Shown piece after piece: positions 38,235 to 47,228 of a DNA stretch of 64,000 nucleotides. The DNA is taken from the NCBI GenBank assembly GCA_002368155.1, contig AP018180.1:7744561-7808560 (forward strand). The letters are read 5' to 3'. The translations under genes were made by a program, and so were the position numbers. Position 1 is the first letter of the stretch; every line of letters starts with the position of its first letter. The DNA is from Nostoc carneum NIES-2107. GTDB taxonomy: Bacteria > Cyanobacteriota > Cyanobacteriia > Cyanobacteriales > Nostocaceae. The notes below the pieces were generated by a model. It made no database searches and had not been told where the DNA came from. It saw only the letters and a list, made by a program, of their open reading frames with translations.

Positions 38235-39110
38235 TTAAGGAATAGGAAGTACAGCACCTTGATATTTTTCTCTAATAAATTGCTTTACTTTGTCATCGCG
38301 TAACAATTTATGCAGTTTTTGAATTCTCGGATCATTTTCTTTTCCTGCTAATGTCGTTACAGTCACCGCATAAAGTGGATTTTGTGCCGACTCTATTGCT
38401 AAAGCATCTTTATCTGTTTTCATTCCAGATTGCACAACCCAATTACCTGTAATTCCCGCTAAATCTACATCAGGGAGAGTGGGAATTGCTTGCGCTCCAG
38501 GTATCTCTTTGATTTGCAAATTTTTCGGATTTTCAATAATATCTTTGGGACTGGCTGGTTGAGCGTTGGGTTTGAGTTTAATTAGCTTCGCTTCTTCTAA
38601 TACCTTTAAGGCACGATGAGCGTTACTAACATCATCAGGAATTGTCACTAAAGCTTTATTAGGAACTTCTGCCAAAGATTTATGCTTTGTAGAAAATATC
38701 CCTACAGGATTTAAATGAATTTGAGGAGTAAAAGCATACATTTTGAGATTTTTGCGCTTGTCATAATCTTCCATATAGGGAATATGTTGGAAATAATTGG
38801 CATCAATTTGCCCATCTTTTAATGCAGTATTATTTTGCACAGGGTCATTAAAAGTGACAATTTCAATATCTAACCCTGCTTCTGGCGCAAGATTTTTTTT
38901 CACAAATTCTAAAATCTCTCCAGCCGGAACAGGTGAAACTCCGACCTTGATTTTTTCTTTGACTCCTGTGTCCACAGTATTTGCAGCAGTTGTAGCCGTG
39001 GGATTAGTTGCTGTGGTTGTTGTACCGTTATTTTGGGGTGAACTACAACTAGTAACCGTAGCTATAAAAGATGCAGTTGCTATAACAAAGAATCGACGTT
39101 TAATATTCAT
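38235..39110 (-). CDS. metQ: Methionine ABC transporter substrate-binding lipoprotein (MetQ 2)
   Basis: 291 residues from ATG 39110, with AGAGG 7-11 bases upstream. A longer frame to 39137 has no signal. Lipobox TVTSC gives C22. The MetQ pattern is clear: IKVGVSPVPAGEILEF, DANYFQHIPYM, EKYQGAVLPIP. It differs clearly from MetQ 1, which suggests a second ligand or affinity range (for example D-methionine or a sulfoxide); that is inferred. Confidence 0.9.
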   Translation of the reverse strand: MNIKRRFFVIATASFIATVTSCSSPQNNGTTTTATNPTATTAANTVDTGVKEKIKVGVSPVPAGEILEFVKKNLAPEAGLDIEIVTFNDPVQNNTALKDGQIDANYFQHIPYMEDYDKRKNLKMYAFTPQIHLNPVGIFSTKHKSLAEVPNKALVTIPDDVSNAHRALKVLEEAKLIKLKPNAQPASPKDIIENPKNLQIKEIPGAQAIPTLPDVDLAGITGNWVVQSGMKTDKDALAIESAQNPLYAVTVTTLAGKENDPRIQKLHKLLRDDKVKQFIREKYQGAVLPIP

Positions 39111-39211
39111 GCAATCGCCTCTCTTAAATATTGACAAAATCCCACTTTAATGAACAGATAAATTCGGAAGAAACGAATGACAAATGACAAATAACAAATG
39201 ACTAACTCCAT

Positions 39212-40312
39212 TTACCATTTCTGCTCGGGAACCCAGTTATAATTTTTGTCCTTGACATCTATCTTCTTAGGAATAATCTTTAGCTCATAGAAGGTATCTG
39301 CCATGCGCTGTAAGCCCGAAAGCACTTCATCAGTTACAGGTAACACGCTGCGATCGCCTCCTCGCTTTTCCACAATTTCCATTGTTGGTTCGTCAATTTT
39401 GTAGACTTTAGAAAGCAATTTGGCAGAATCTTTGTAATTATTTTTTGACCAAGAACCAGCTTTTTCTAATTCTTGTAAAATTATCTTGACAATATCAGGA
39501 TGGTCGCGAACAAAATCGGGAGCCGCATAATAGAATGAAGGGCTTTCTAAGGCAGCTTTATCGCCAAATACTGCAGAATTATCTGCTAACAAACGAGTAC
39601 GCAGCTTTTGTTCAGCTTGTGCGGTATAAGGGTCCCAAATCAACCATGCATCAATATCACCACGCTCAAATGCTGGTAAAGCTTCTGCTGGAGTTAAATA
39701 CAAAGGTTGGATATCAGTAAATTTTAATCCCACCTTTTCTAAGGCACGAACTATAATATAGTGCTGTCCCGAACCTTTAGCAAAAGCAACTTTTTTACCT
39801 TTCAAATCCGAGAGCGTTTTAATAGGTGAATCTTCTTTCACTAAGATAGCTGAACCTCTGGTACTACCTATTCCAGCAGCTACTCTCACAAATGGTTTAT
39901 CGCTAGCCTGTGCAAATACGCTTCCTGTTCCACCACCACCACCAAAAACAATACTACCGACACCCATTCCTTCTAAAAGTGGTGCAGTAGAAGAAAATTC
40001 GCTCCATGTCACAGATATACCTTGAGGTTGTAAGCGCTTCTCTAAACTTCCCTGTGCTTTTAGTATATTTAAAAGTGCCATCCCTTTTTGATGACCCATT
40101 TTGAGTACTGTTAACTGGCTTTTTTGTGGTTCTTGTTTTGCAGCATTGGCAGAGTTGGTAGAGTTATGTGGGGTGCAAGCTGCGAGATTTAAACTCAATC
40201 CCAAGCCAATAATAAATAACAGAATAAAATTATTTATTTTAGGTTTATATATTCTGCGTAAGATTCTCTGGTTAATCCAAGAAAAGAATTGATTTGTGAG
40301 TTTACTGAACAT
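39212..40312 (-). CDS. Sulfonate-type substrate-binding lipoprotein (SsuA-like 2)
   Basis: 366 residues. A long basic N-terminus precedes the membrane segment, with lipobox LNLAAC and C46. The mature part has LKMGHQKGMALLNILKAQG, SIVFGGGGGTG, DLKGKKVAFAKGSGQHY and GDIDAWLIWDPYTA, typical of the SsuA/TauA group. It lies 100 bases upstream of metQ 2 on the same strand and 230 bases after the ferritin-like gene, so it may be part of one long - strand sulfur operon starting at 42432. Confidence 0.88.
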   Translation of the reverse strand: MFSKLTNQFFSWINQRILRRIYKPKINNFILLFIIGLGLSLNLAACTPHNSTNSANAAKQEPQKSQLTVLKMGHQKGMALLNILKAQGSLEKRLQPQGISVTWSEFSSTAPLLEGMGVGSIVFGGGGGTGSVFAQASDKPFVRVAAGIGSTRGSAILVKEDSPIKTLSDLKGKKVAFAKGSGQHYIIVRALEKVGLKFTDIQPLYLTPAEALPAFERGDIDAWLIWDPYTAQAEQKLRTRLLADNSAVFGDKAALESPSFYYAAPDFVRDHPDIVKIILQELEKAGSWSKNNYKDSAKLLSKVYKIDEPTMEIVEKRGGDRSVLPVTDEVLSGLQRMADTFYELKIIPKKIDVKDKNYNWVPEQKW

Positions 40313-40489
40313 AGGTATTCCTTAGCCTGATATTTTTTCAAAAAATATTTTGGGTAAAATTTAATATCAAATACAATATTTATAAAATGTATTTTTTAAA
40401 CTGAGGACAATCTCAGACAGTGTGTTGCGCTACGTGATAACACACTCTGCAAAATGTATTATTTTTATTAATTACAGATTTTGAGAAAT

Positions 40490-40507
40490 CCCCCTAAAAT
40501 TAGGGGG
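40490..40507 (-). terminator. Hairpin after the ferritin-like gene
   Basis: A perfect stem CCCCCTAA/TTAGGGGG with a two-base loop, 35 bases beyond the - strand stop. No clear T run on the - strand, so it may instead limit or modulate read-through into the next gene. Confidence 0.5.
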
Positions 40508-40542
40508 AACAACAAAGAGAACACGTTTTAAAACAGTACGCG

Positions 40543-41358
40543 TCACTCGCTCACACTCACAAGTTGAGGAAGTTCGGCAATGGGAATATTAAGAAAGTAA
40601 GACAACACTTCCCGTCGCCAAGCATCATAAATTACTCCGATTCCTGCAATTTCTGCACCAGTTGCATCGTGGACAATCTGCCAATGCTTTTGCAAATAAG
40701 GATTGCGTCGCCGTTGTCCCTCTTCGTCTAGTTCTAATAACTGGGCTGCAATTTCTGCTTTCTCTGTTGGTGTAGCTTTATCATATTTACTTTGCCACCA
40801 AGCTAAAACTCCAAAACGGTGGACAGCTTCATCAGGTAAAATTGTCTGACTGGCAAATTTAGAAGTGACTGGATCAACAATTTTTGTGGTACGGCTGTTT
40901 AAAATTAACTGGGCGACTATATGCAGTTCATAGTGCAATTCAAAGGCTATAAAACCCAACCAATTACGAATTGGTAAATCGCCCATGAATTCCCAGTGAT
41001 TTTGCACTTCTTGAACAATCTTTTCCGTGGGATCTTGTCCAGATAATTCCCAAACTCGCTGACGCGTAAATTGGGCGTGTGCGCCATCATCACCAATTTG
41101 ACGACTTAAAAATAGTTGCAAGTCTGGGTCGGGTATTTGGTCAATAATCTTGCTACAAACTTGAACAATATACAAGTCGTGGGCTGCACCACCAATGCGG
41201 AAGCGATAGAACTTCTCAAACTCTTCTGCTGTGGTTAGTTGTCGCGGTTCTTGAACGCGAGTAGTGGGAAAGTTTGGGGCGTGTTTGGCAATGATTTTAT
41301 CGATGGTTTCAATTTCAAAATCAGTTGTCCAAGCTGGGCGAGTTAAAGTTGCGCTCAT
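40543..41358 (-). CDS. Ferritin-like di-iron protein (sulfur operon)
   Basis: 271 residues, almost all helical. Metal-site-like motifs recur: DDGAH (D91, H94), FELHYELH (E140, E144, H146) and LPDEAVH (E177, H180), the four-helix di-iron pattern. It begins 24 bases after the flavin monooxygenase gene. I cannot name the family; likely an oxygenase or oxygen-handling partner for desulfonation. No signal peptide. Confidence 0.7.
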   Translation of the reverse strand: MSATLTRPAWTTDFEIETIDKIIAKHAPNFPTTRVQEPRQLTTAEEFEKFYRFRIGGAAHDLYIVQVCSKIIDQIPDPDLQLFLSRQIGDDGAHAQFTRQRVWELSGQDPTEKIVQEVQNHWEFMGDLPIRNWLGFIAFELHYELHIVAQLILNSRTTKIVDPVTSKFASQTILPDEAVHRFGVLAWWQSKYDKATPTEKAEIAAQLLELDEEGQRRRNPYLQKHWQIVHDATGAEIAGIGVIYDAWRREVLSYFLNIPIAELPQLVSVSE

Positions 41359-41382
41359 AAAGCCTTCCTTGATTATTGCAGG

Positions 41383-42432
41383 TTAAGCTACTAGTTCTCG
41401 CGATCGCACTCGTGGCATCACTTCTTCAGCAAAACGTTTCATTTCTGGGGGAAAAGGTTGGAATTGCAGCATGAAAGTATCTACACCAACTTCCACAAAG
41501 TCTGTAATTCTCGCGGCTACGGTGTCATAACTACCAACTAACCCCGCCGCAGTCCCGCCATTACTTCCTACCCCTGGATATTTCGCCATATTCTTGAACA
41601 TGACTACATCTGGTTCTACACCTTTCATCAGTTCAGTTCTATCGTCTTGTTGGGCGAGTTCTCGCAGGTATTCATATTCGGCTTGGGCTTCTGCATCAGT
41701 AGGCCGTGCAATGACAAAAGCTGACATAGCAAACCGCAGAGGATGAGGTTTTTTCCGTTCCCGCTTTCTTACATCAGCAATAGTTTCCCTAATGACATCT
41801 AAGGGGCGACCATTAAGAAAGAATACATCTGCTGTTTCCATTGCCAGATTCTTCGCTGCATCCGATTCTCCGCCTAGATATACGAGGGGATGAGGTTGCG
41901 CTATAGGACGGGGACGTAAGCATAAATCGGTAATTTGAAAGTATTCGCTTTGATAATTAACTTTTTCGCCACTCCACAGGGCTTTTACCACTTCCATCCA
42001 CTGCTGGGAATAGCGATAGCGTTCATCATGAGGTAGGAAAGGTATGCCGGATTTTTGCAATTCCGGCATAAACCAGGCGCTGATTAAATTAATAGCAAAC
42101 CTACCACCACTAATGGCATCAATATTTAATGCCATCTTCGCCAAAACTACTGGATGAAATAGCAAAGGTTTAATGGCGGCGATAATTTCTATAGATTTAG
42201 TTGCTTCTGCTAGGGCGGCTGCGGTTGTCCAAGTCTCTAGCTGGTCTAATTCTTGATTTCTCGGATTGATAATGTGTTCGGCGATGAGAGTGGTGGTAAA
42301 CCCATAGGCTTCTGCTAGTTGGATGAGTTGCTTGGCTCTGTTGTAGCTAGCATCACGGGGTTCATACGGGTGGTTCATCGCGCCACAATTGCCGTAAACG
42401 GGAATCCAAATCCCGTATCGTGGCTGAGGCAT
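41383..42432 (-). CDS. FMNH2-dependent alkanesulfonate/dimethylsulfone-type monooxygenase (LLM class)
   Basis: 349 residues of the luciferase-like monooxygenase family (MPQPRYGIWIPVYGNCG, SGGRFAINLISAW, YLGGESDAAKNLA). The length and motifs fit the SsuD/SfnG group, which cleaves C-S bonds of sulfonates or sulfones with reduced flavin and oxygen, giving sulfite or sulfinate. No flavin reductase is adjacent. First gene of the - strand run that continues to the ferritin-like gene. Confidence 0.88.
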   Translation of the reverse strand: MPQPRYGIWIPVYGNCGAMNHPYEPRDASYNRAKQLIQLAEAYGFTTTLIAEHIINPRNQELDQLETWTTAAALAEATKSIEIIAAIKPLLFHPVVLAKMALNIDAISGGRFAINLISAWFMPELQKSGIPFLPHDERYRYSQQWMEVVKALWSGEKVNYQSEYFQITDLCLRPRPIAQPHPLVYLGGESDAAKNLAMETADVFFLNGRPLDVIRETIADVRKRERKKPHPLRFAMSAFVIARPTDAEAQAEYEYLRELAQQDDRTELMKGVEPDVVMFKNMAKYPGVGSNGGTAAGLVGSYDTVAARITDFVEVGVDTFMLQFQPFPPEMKRFAEEVMPRVRSRELVA

Positions 42433-43061
42433 ATTTCTACACCCTCTTATACTAGAGGCTAATTCTGCTGAAATTTAAGCGGGACAGTAATTTGAACGTT
42501 TGATTTGATTAACTTAAACAAACTCCGGTTTTTTGACCAATTTACCGTAGTATTGGTATATAATAATTTCACAAATAGCTGACAAAAGCAATGGGTGAAG
42601 TAAAGAAAATTTGTAATTGTCAGTAGGTGGGGGTTGGGGAATGGGTAATGGGTGAAGGGGAAAGAATCAATGGCTTTTGACTCTTGACTAAAAACCCTTG
42701 CCTTTTGTTGTTCAATATGTGAAACTTTCTTTAATAAAATACTTAAAATCTACCAAGTTACTGTACTTTAATTGCATTGCGTAAATTTGCATAAAATCTC
42801 ATGGCAAAAATGCCAAAGATTAATGTTCCTTAGCTAAGGATGGTAGGTCAAAAGCTTATTTTTATAACTCAGGGTGACAATGCCGATTGTGATTGCTTGA
42901 GACCGCGTAGTTTATATAGTTATCTCTATTCAGAGATATATCTGAGAAAGCAAAAAATGCAACATTGATGGCTAATGAGTAGAGATTTCAAGATAGCCGT
43001 AAGCAAAATTTCTACATTTATATTCACAGACAATCACTCATAGATTAGGAGGTTTTATCGC
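42433..43061. other. Divergent promoter region of the sulfur genes
   Basis: 629 bases between the monooxygenase gene (-) and ssuB-like gene (+). It contains the element at 42544-42588, an unusual AT-rich centre and, at 43048, AGGAGG just before the ssuB start. No gene or known riboswitch seen. Confidence 0.6.
42544..42588. promoter_or_regulatory. Shared element ACCGTAGTATT ... GCTGACAAAAG, copy 1
   Basis: Two exact 11-base blocks, 23 bases apart. The same two blocks occur at 56091-56131 with a 19-base gap, upstream of SsuA-like 4. The core TACCGTA also occurs reversed at 47082-47088, upstream of SsuA-like 3. May hold a promoter and regulator site common to the sulfur genes. Confidence 0.65.
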
Positions 43062-43856
43062 ATGGCATTGGCAACACGCGGAATGCACTTGATGTTGAAA
43101 GAACTAAGCAAGTCTTTTGGGACAAAAACAGTTCTACAAAATATTGATTTAGAAATTAAGCCAGGCGAATTTGTGGCTATTGTTGGTCGTAGTGGATGCG
43201 GCAAAAGTACAATGCTGCGGCTAATTGCCGGCTTAGATGCACCAAGTGCAGGTGGTGTGTTTTTAAATGACCAACAATCCCACCAGCAGATTAATCCCAC
43301 CATCCGTATGATGTTTCAAGATCCGCGACTTTTGCCTTGGCAACGAGTCATAGCAAATGTGGAACTAGGCTTACTGGGTTCTAACTCTAAAGCTTATGTG
43401 AGGCAGACAGCTTTACAAGTGCTGCGGGCGGTGGGATTAGAAGACCGCGCTAATGAGTGGCCATCCGTCCTCTCTGGGGGACAGCGCCAACGGGTGGCGT
43501 TAGCGAGAGCCTTAACTAGCAAACCTTCGCTATTGCTGCTAGATGAGCCTCTAGGGGCGTTGGATGCCTTAACGCGCATTGAAATGCAGCAATTATTAGA
43601 AAATCTATGGCAGGAGCAGCAATTTACAGCCCTGTTAATTACTCATGATGTAGAAGAAGCTGTAGTGTTAGCAGACCGAGTAGTTTTGATTGAAGATGGT
43701 CAAATTGGTCTAGATGTGAAGATTGATTTTCCACGTCCTCGTTCTCGGGGGGATGCAGAGTTTGCAAAGACGGTTGAGAAGATTTTACAACGGGTAATGA
43801 CCAGACAAGAAAGCGATCGCGCGTCTGATTATGCCCTAGATTCAGAAGCTGCTTAG
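43062..43856 (+). CDS. ssuB: Sulfonate/nitrate-type ABC transporter ATPase
   Basis: 264 residues, full-length. Walker [10 protein letters not shown], signature LSGGQRQR, Walker [13 protein letters not shown] and H-loop [16 protein letters not shown] is 8 bases before the ATG. This is the only ATPase of this type in the window, and no matching permease (SsuC) is seen, so transport needs one from elsewhere. The symbol is by family; ligand not established. Confidence 0.87.
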   Translation: MALATRGMHLMLKELSKSFGTKTVLQNIDLEIKPGEFVAIVGRSGCGKSTMLRLIAGLDAPSAGGVFLNDQQSHQQINPTIRMMFQDPRLLPWQRVIANVELGLLGSNSKAYVRQTALQVLRAVGLEDRANEWPSVLSGGQRQRVALARALTSKPSLLLLDEPLGALDALTRIEMQQLLENLWQEQQFTALLITHDVEEAVVLADRVVLIEDGQIGLDVKIDFPRPRSRGDAEFAKTVEKILQRVMTRQESDRASDYALDSEAA

Positions 43857-43894
43857 AACAATTTGTAATTCCTAATTCGTAATTGAGAGGGGCG

Positions 43895-45082
43895 ATGGTG
43901 CAACTATTAGCTAAAGAAGAATCTCAAGATTGGATTTCTATAGCATCTTCCCTGGCTGCGGAATTGAGAGCTACCGCAGTGGAAAGAGATCAAAAAGCCG
44001 GACTTCCAGATATAGAAATTCAACGGCTGCGGGAAAGTGGCTTATTACCTTTAGTCGTACCTCAAGAATATGGTGGTACTGGCGCAACTTGGGCAGAAGC
44101 TTTTAAAGTGATTCAACAACTTTCAACAGCAGATGGTTCTATTGGACAGTTGTATGGTAATCACCTGAATTTGACAGCTTTAGCTCATGTTTCTGGTACA
44201 GTAGAGCAAAAAGAAAGATATTACCGCGAAACAGCCGAAAAAAATCTCTTTTGGGCAAATGCCATTAATACACGCGATACCAGGCTAAAAATTACTCCTG
44301 AAGGCGAAAATTTTCGGGTTGATGGAGTAAAAAGCTTTGGTACTGGTGTGGCAATTGCAGATTTGCGTGTCTTCTCTGCCCTCCAAGATGGTGTAGAAGT
44401 CCCCTGGTTGTTTGTCATTCCTAAAGACAGACCTGGGGTGGTTTCTAACCAAGATTGGGATAACATCGGACAACGTCGCACAGATAGCGACACATTCACC
44501 TTTCATGATGTATTGGTAAAACAAGATGAAATCCTGGGATATCCTCATCCTACTGATAGTGCTTTTGGTACATTTTTGGGAATCATCGCTCAATTAACCA
44601 AAACCTACATATATTTAGGGATTGCCGAAGGCGCATTAGCTGCGGCGAAAGAATACACCAAAACTCAAACTAGAGCTTGGATTACCTCTGGGGTAGACAG
44701 CGCCAGCAAAGACCCGTATATTTTGCGGCATTATGGCGAATTTTGGGCGGAACTGCAAGCCGCCATTGCGTTGAGCGATCGCACAGCCGCCCAAGTGCAA
44801 CAAGCTTGGGATAAAGGTGCAGATTTGACTTTTGAAGAACGGGGGGAAGTGGCAATTGCTGTTTTCTCCGCTAAAGCTTTGGTTACCCGTGTAGGATTAA
44901 ATATTACCAACGGTATCTTTGAAGTCACCGGAACTAGATCCACAGCTACTAAATACGGCTTTGACCGCTACTGGCGTGACCTGCGTACCTTTACCCTCCA
45001 CGATCCAGTTGATTACAAACTCAATCACATTGGTAATTGGATACTCAATCAAGAGTTACCAATTATTACTCAGTATTCTTGA
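43895..45082 (+). CDS. SfnB/DszC-type acyl-CoA-dehydrogenase-like flavin monooxygenase
   Basis: 395 residues from ATG 43895 with GAGAGG upstream; TTG 43883 would add four residues. The acyl-CoA dehydrogenase fold is evident (PQEYGGTGATWAEAFKVIQQL, TNGIFEVTGTRSTATKYGFD), but it lacks an obvious catalytic glutamate for dehydrogenation and resembles the SfnB/DszC group, which uses reduced flavin to oxidise sulfur compounds. It lies 38 bases after ssuB. Substrate not known. Confidence 0.85.
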   Translation: MVQLLAKEESQDWISIASSLAAELRATAVERDQKAGLPDIEIQRLRESGLLPLVVPQEYGGTGATWAEAFKVIQQLSTADGSIGQLYGNHLNLTALAHVSGTVEQKERYYRETAEKNLFWANAINTRDTRLKITPEGENFRVDGVKSFGTGVAIADLRVFSALQDGVEVPWLFVIPKDRPGVVSNQDWDNIGQRRTDSDTFTFHDVLVKQDEILGYPHPTDSAFGTFLGIIAQLTKTYIYLGIAEGALAAAKEYTKTQTRAWITSGVDSASKDPYILRHYGEFWAELQAAIALSDRTAAQVQQAWDKGADLTFEERGEVAIAVFSAKALVTRVGLNITNGIFEVTGTRSTATKYGFDRYWRDLRTFTLHDPVDYKLNHIGNWILNQELPIITQYS

Positions 45083-45151
45083 TAGCCTATGAGGCAATTC
45101 AATTTTAGATTTTAGATTTGCCATTTTGGATTGGATTTCAATCTAAAATCT

Positions 45152-45187
45152 CCAATCCCCAGTCCCCAGTCCCTAATCCCCAATCCC
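45152..45187. repeat. Heptamer tandem repeat (CCCCAGT/CCCCAAT)
   Basis: About five CCCCAGT- and CCCTAAT-type units just before the O-methyltransferase start. Same family as 34128 and 57435. Confidence 0.85.
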
Positions 45188-45188
45188 T

Positions 45189-45854
45189 ATGCCCCCCATT
45201 AAAACCCTGCATCTACCAAACGAACTTTACCAATATCTGTTGTCTATCTCTTTGCGAGAGCCAGAATTACTCTTCAAACTGCGGGAAGAGACGACACGTC
45301 ATCCTAGAGCAAATATGCAGGTAGCGCCAGAACAAGGACAGTTTCTCGGTTTTTTAGTCAAACTCATTGGAGCCAAGAAAACTTTAGAGTTAGGCGTTTT
45401 TACAGGTTATAGTTCTCTCAGCGTGGCTTTAGCCTTACCACCAGGGGGTAAAATCATCGCTTGTGATGTTAGTGAAGAATTCACAAGCATCGCGCGTCGT
45501 TATTGGCAAGCAGCAGGAGTAGCAGACAAAATTGACTTGAATCTTGCTCCAGCTATCGAGACTTTAGATAAATTATTGGTAGAAAATCAGGCAGAAACCT
45601 TTGATTTTGCTTTTATTGATGCCGATAAGGAAAACTATTATGCATACTACGAGCGAGTGCTAAAGTTAATTCGCCCAGGTGGGTTAATTGCTGTTGATAA
45701 CGTGCTGTGGTCTGGACGCGCAGCACAATTAGATATTCAAGACCCAGCTACTAATGCTATCCGAGAATTTAATAGCAAACTGCATCAAGACGAGCGGATA
45801 GATCTAAGCTTGATTTCAATAGCAGATGGACTCACATTAGCAATCAAACGTTAA
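45189..45854 (+). CDS. Class I O-methyltransferase (caffeoyl-CoA type)
   Basis: 221 residues. SAM motif LELGVFTGYSSL and the metal/substrate motif DFAFIDADKENY followed by GGLIAVDNVLWSG are typical of cation-dependent O-methyltransferases. Substrate unknown; a thiol or phenol is possible. It follows the SfnB-like gene by 106 bases, most of it heptamer repeats, and precedes the SDR gene by 6 bases. Confidence 0.86.
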   Translation: MPPIKTLHLPNELYQYLLSISLREPELLFKLREETTRHPRANMQVAPEQGQFLGFLVKLIGAKKTLELGVFTGYSSLSVALALPPGGKIIACDVSEEFTSIARRYWQAAGVADKIDLNLAPAIETLDKLLVENQAETFDFAFIDADKENYYAYYERVLKLIRPGGLIAVDNVLWSGRAAQLDIQDPATNAIREFNSKLHQDERIDLSLISIADGLTLAIKR

Positions 45855-45860
45855 CCAATC

Positions 45861-46610
45861 ATGACAGGTAAATTAGACGGCAAAGTGGCAATTGTTACCG
45901 GAGCATCTTCTGGTATTGGTGAAGCCACCGCCTTAGCACTAGCAGCAGAAGGTGCAGTAGTGGTTCTGGCTGCTCGCAGAGGCGATCGCTTAAATGCCCT
46001 GGCAGAAAAAATTGCTACTAGTGGAGGCAAGGCTTTACCCATTATTACTGATGTGACAGATGAGGCTCAAGTACAGAATTTAGTTGACAAAACAAAAACT
46101 GAATTTGGTCGCATAGATATCCTCGTCAATAATGCAGGTATTGCGGTTATTGGTGCTATTGATGGTGGTAATACCTCAGAATGGAAAGAGATGATTAATC
46201 TCAATCTCTTGGGGTTGTTGTATGTCACCCATGCAGTATTACCCATTTTGAAAGCTCAAGGTGCAGGACATATCGTCAATATTTCATCCGTTGCGGGGCG
46301 CACTGCAAGGGTTGGAATTGGTGTATATAATGCAACTAAATGGGGTGTAAACGGGTTTTCAGAATCCTTGCGGCAGGAAGTTTGTAAGCAAAATATCCGT
46401 GTCACAGTTATTGAGCCTGGGTTAGTAAATACGGAGATAAATGATCATATTACCGACCCGGTTTTTAAACAACAAAGCGAAGCGCGCCGTCGTTCTGTGA
46501 CACCTTTAGAAAGTGAAGATATTGCAGCTGCGATCGCGTATGCAGTTACCCAGCCATCCCGTGTGAATGTGAATGAAATCCTCATTCGACCAACATTGCA
46601 AGAATGGTAA
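45861..46610 (+). CDS. Short-chain dehydrogenase/reductase
   Basis: 249 residues. NAD(P) motif TGASSGIG (13-20), NNAG (90-93), catalytic S142/S143, Y156 and K160 (YNATK). Classical SDR. R39-R40 after the second strand suggests NADP preference. It lies 6 bases after the methyltransferase and is probably cotranscribed. Substrate unknown. Confidence 0.92.
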   Translation: MTGKLDGKVAIVTGASSGIGEATALALAAEGAVVVLAARRGDRLNALAEKIATSGGKALPIITDVTDEAQVQNLVDKTKTEFGRIDILVNNAGIAVIGAIDGGNTSEWKEMINLNLLGLLYVTHAVLPILKAQGAGHIVNISSVAGRTARVGIGVYNATKWGVNGFSESLRQEVCKQNIRVTVIEPGLVNTEINDHITDPVFKQQSEARRRSVTPLESEDIAAAIAYAVTQPSRVNVNEILIRPTLQEW

Positions 46611-46631
46611 ATGCTTAGGAAATAGGGTAAC

Positions 46632-46819
46632 AAGGTTTCAAGATTTAATACAGCAGATACGATGTTTATGAGGTACAGCAACTAATTGAAAAAAGTAATG
46701 AGTAATAAGTAGTGAGTAATAAGTAAATTTCAAATTTCCTACTCATTACTCATTACTCATTACTCATGATGTACCTCACTTACTTCAAAAGTGCTATAAC
46801 TATTAAATCTTGAAACCTT
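46632..46819. repeat. 188-bp palindromic element (MITE-like)
   Basis: Perfect 19-bp inverted ends (AAGGTTTCAAGATTTAATA at 46632-46650, complement at 46801-46819). Further inverted pieces lie inside: GAGGTACA/TGTACCTC and tandem ATTACTC/GAGTAAT blocks. It can fold as one long hairpin. No coding frame. The rest of the 46611-47228 spacer is AT-rich with no gene seen. Confidence 0.85.
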
Positions 46820-47081
46820 CATACTTTTGTGGCTAGCCCTAGCTCCAAAATAGTAATTGTGGGTTAATCTAGAAACCCTTATGGTATAAGAGGCGTTTCT
46901 AACTCATATTATAAGTAATTTATATTTTTTAATTGCTTTAAGTGCGAATTTATTATAAAAAATTAAGTCGATAATTATAAATTACCTATTATATTTAAAA
47001 AAAAATATTAGCTAATAAAAATCTTTAATTTACCAGTTGCATTTTTTTGGAAACTGTGGAAAAATTTCCTGTATAGCAAAA

Positions 47082-47088
47082 TACGGTA
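47082..47088 (-). promoter_or_regulatory. TACCGTA core, reversed, upstream of SsuA-like 3
   Basis: The 10-base ATTTACCGTA, read on -, matches the sequence at the ssuB block (42540-42549). It lies 141 bases before the binding-protein start. A single short match; weak on its own. Confidence 0.4.
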
Positions 47089-47228
47089 AATCAATCAAGT
47101 TTTAGTAGTTTGCTAATTACAAATTTCCATCTGCTATCAATATTGCAGGGATAGGCACAGATTTTATAGCTATTTAAGCTACTAAAACTGAGGGCGAATC
47201 AACAAACTTTTCAAGAAGCTTAGAGTTC

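Noticed and set aside
44221-44593. Frames on - inside the SfnB-like gene
   Set aside because: Shadows of a well-conserved + strand gene.
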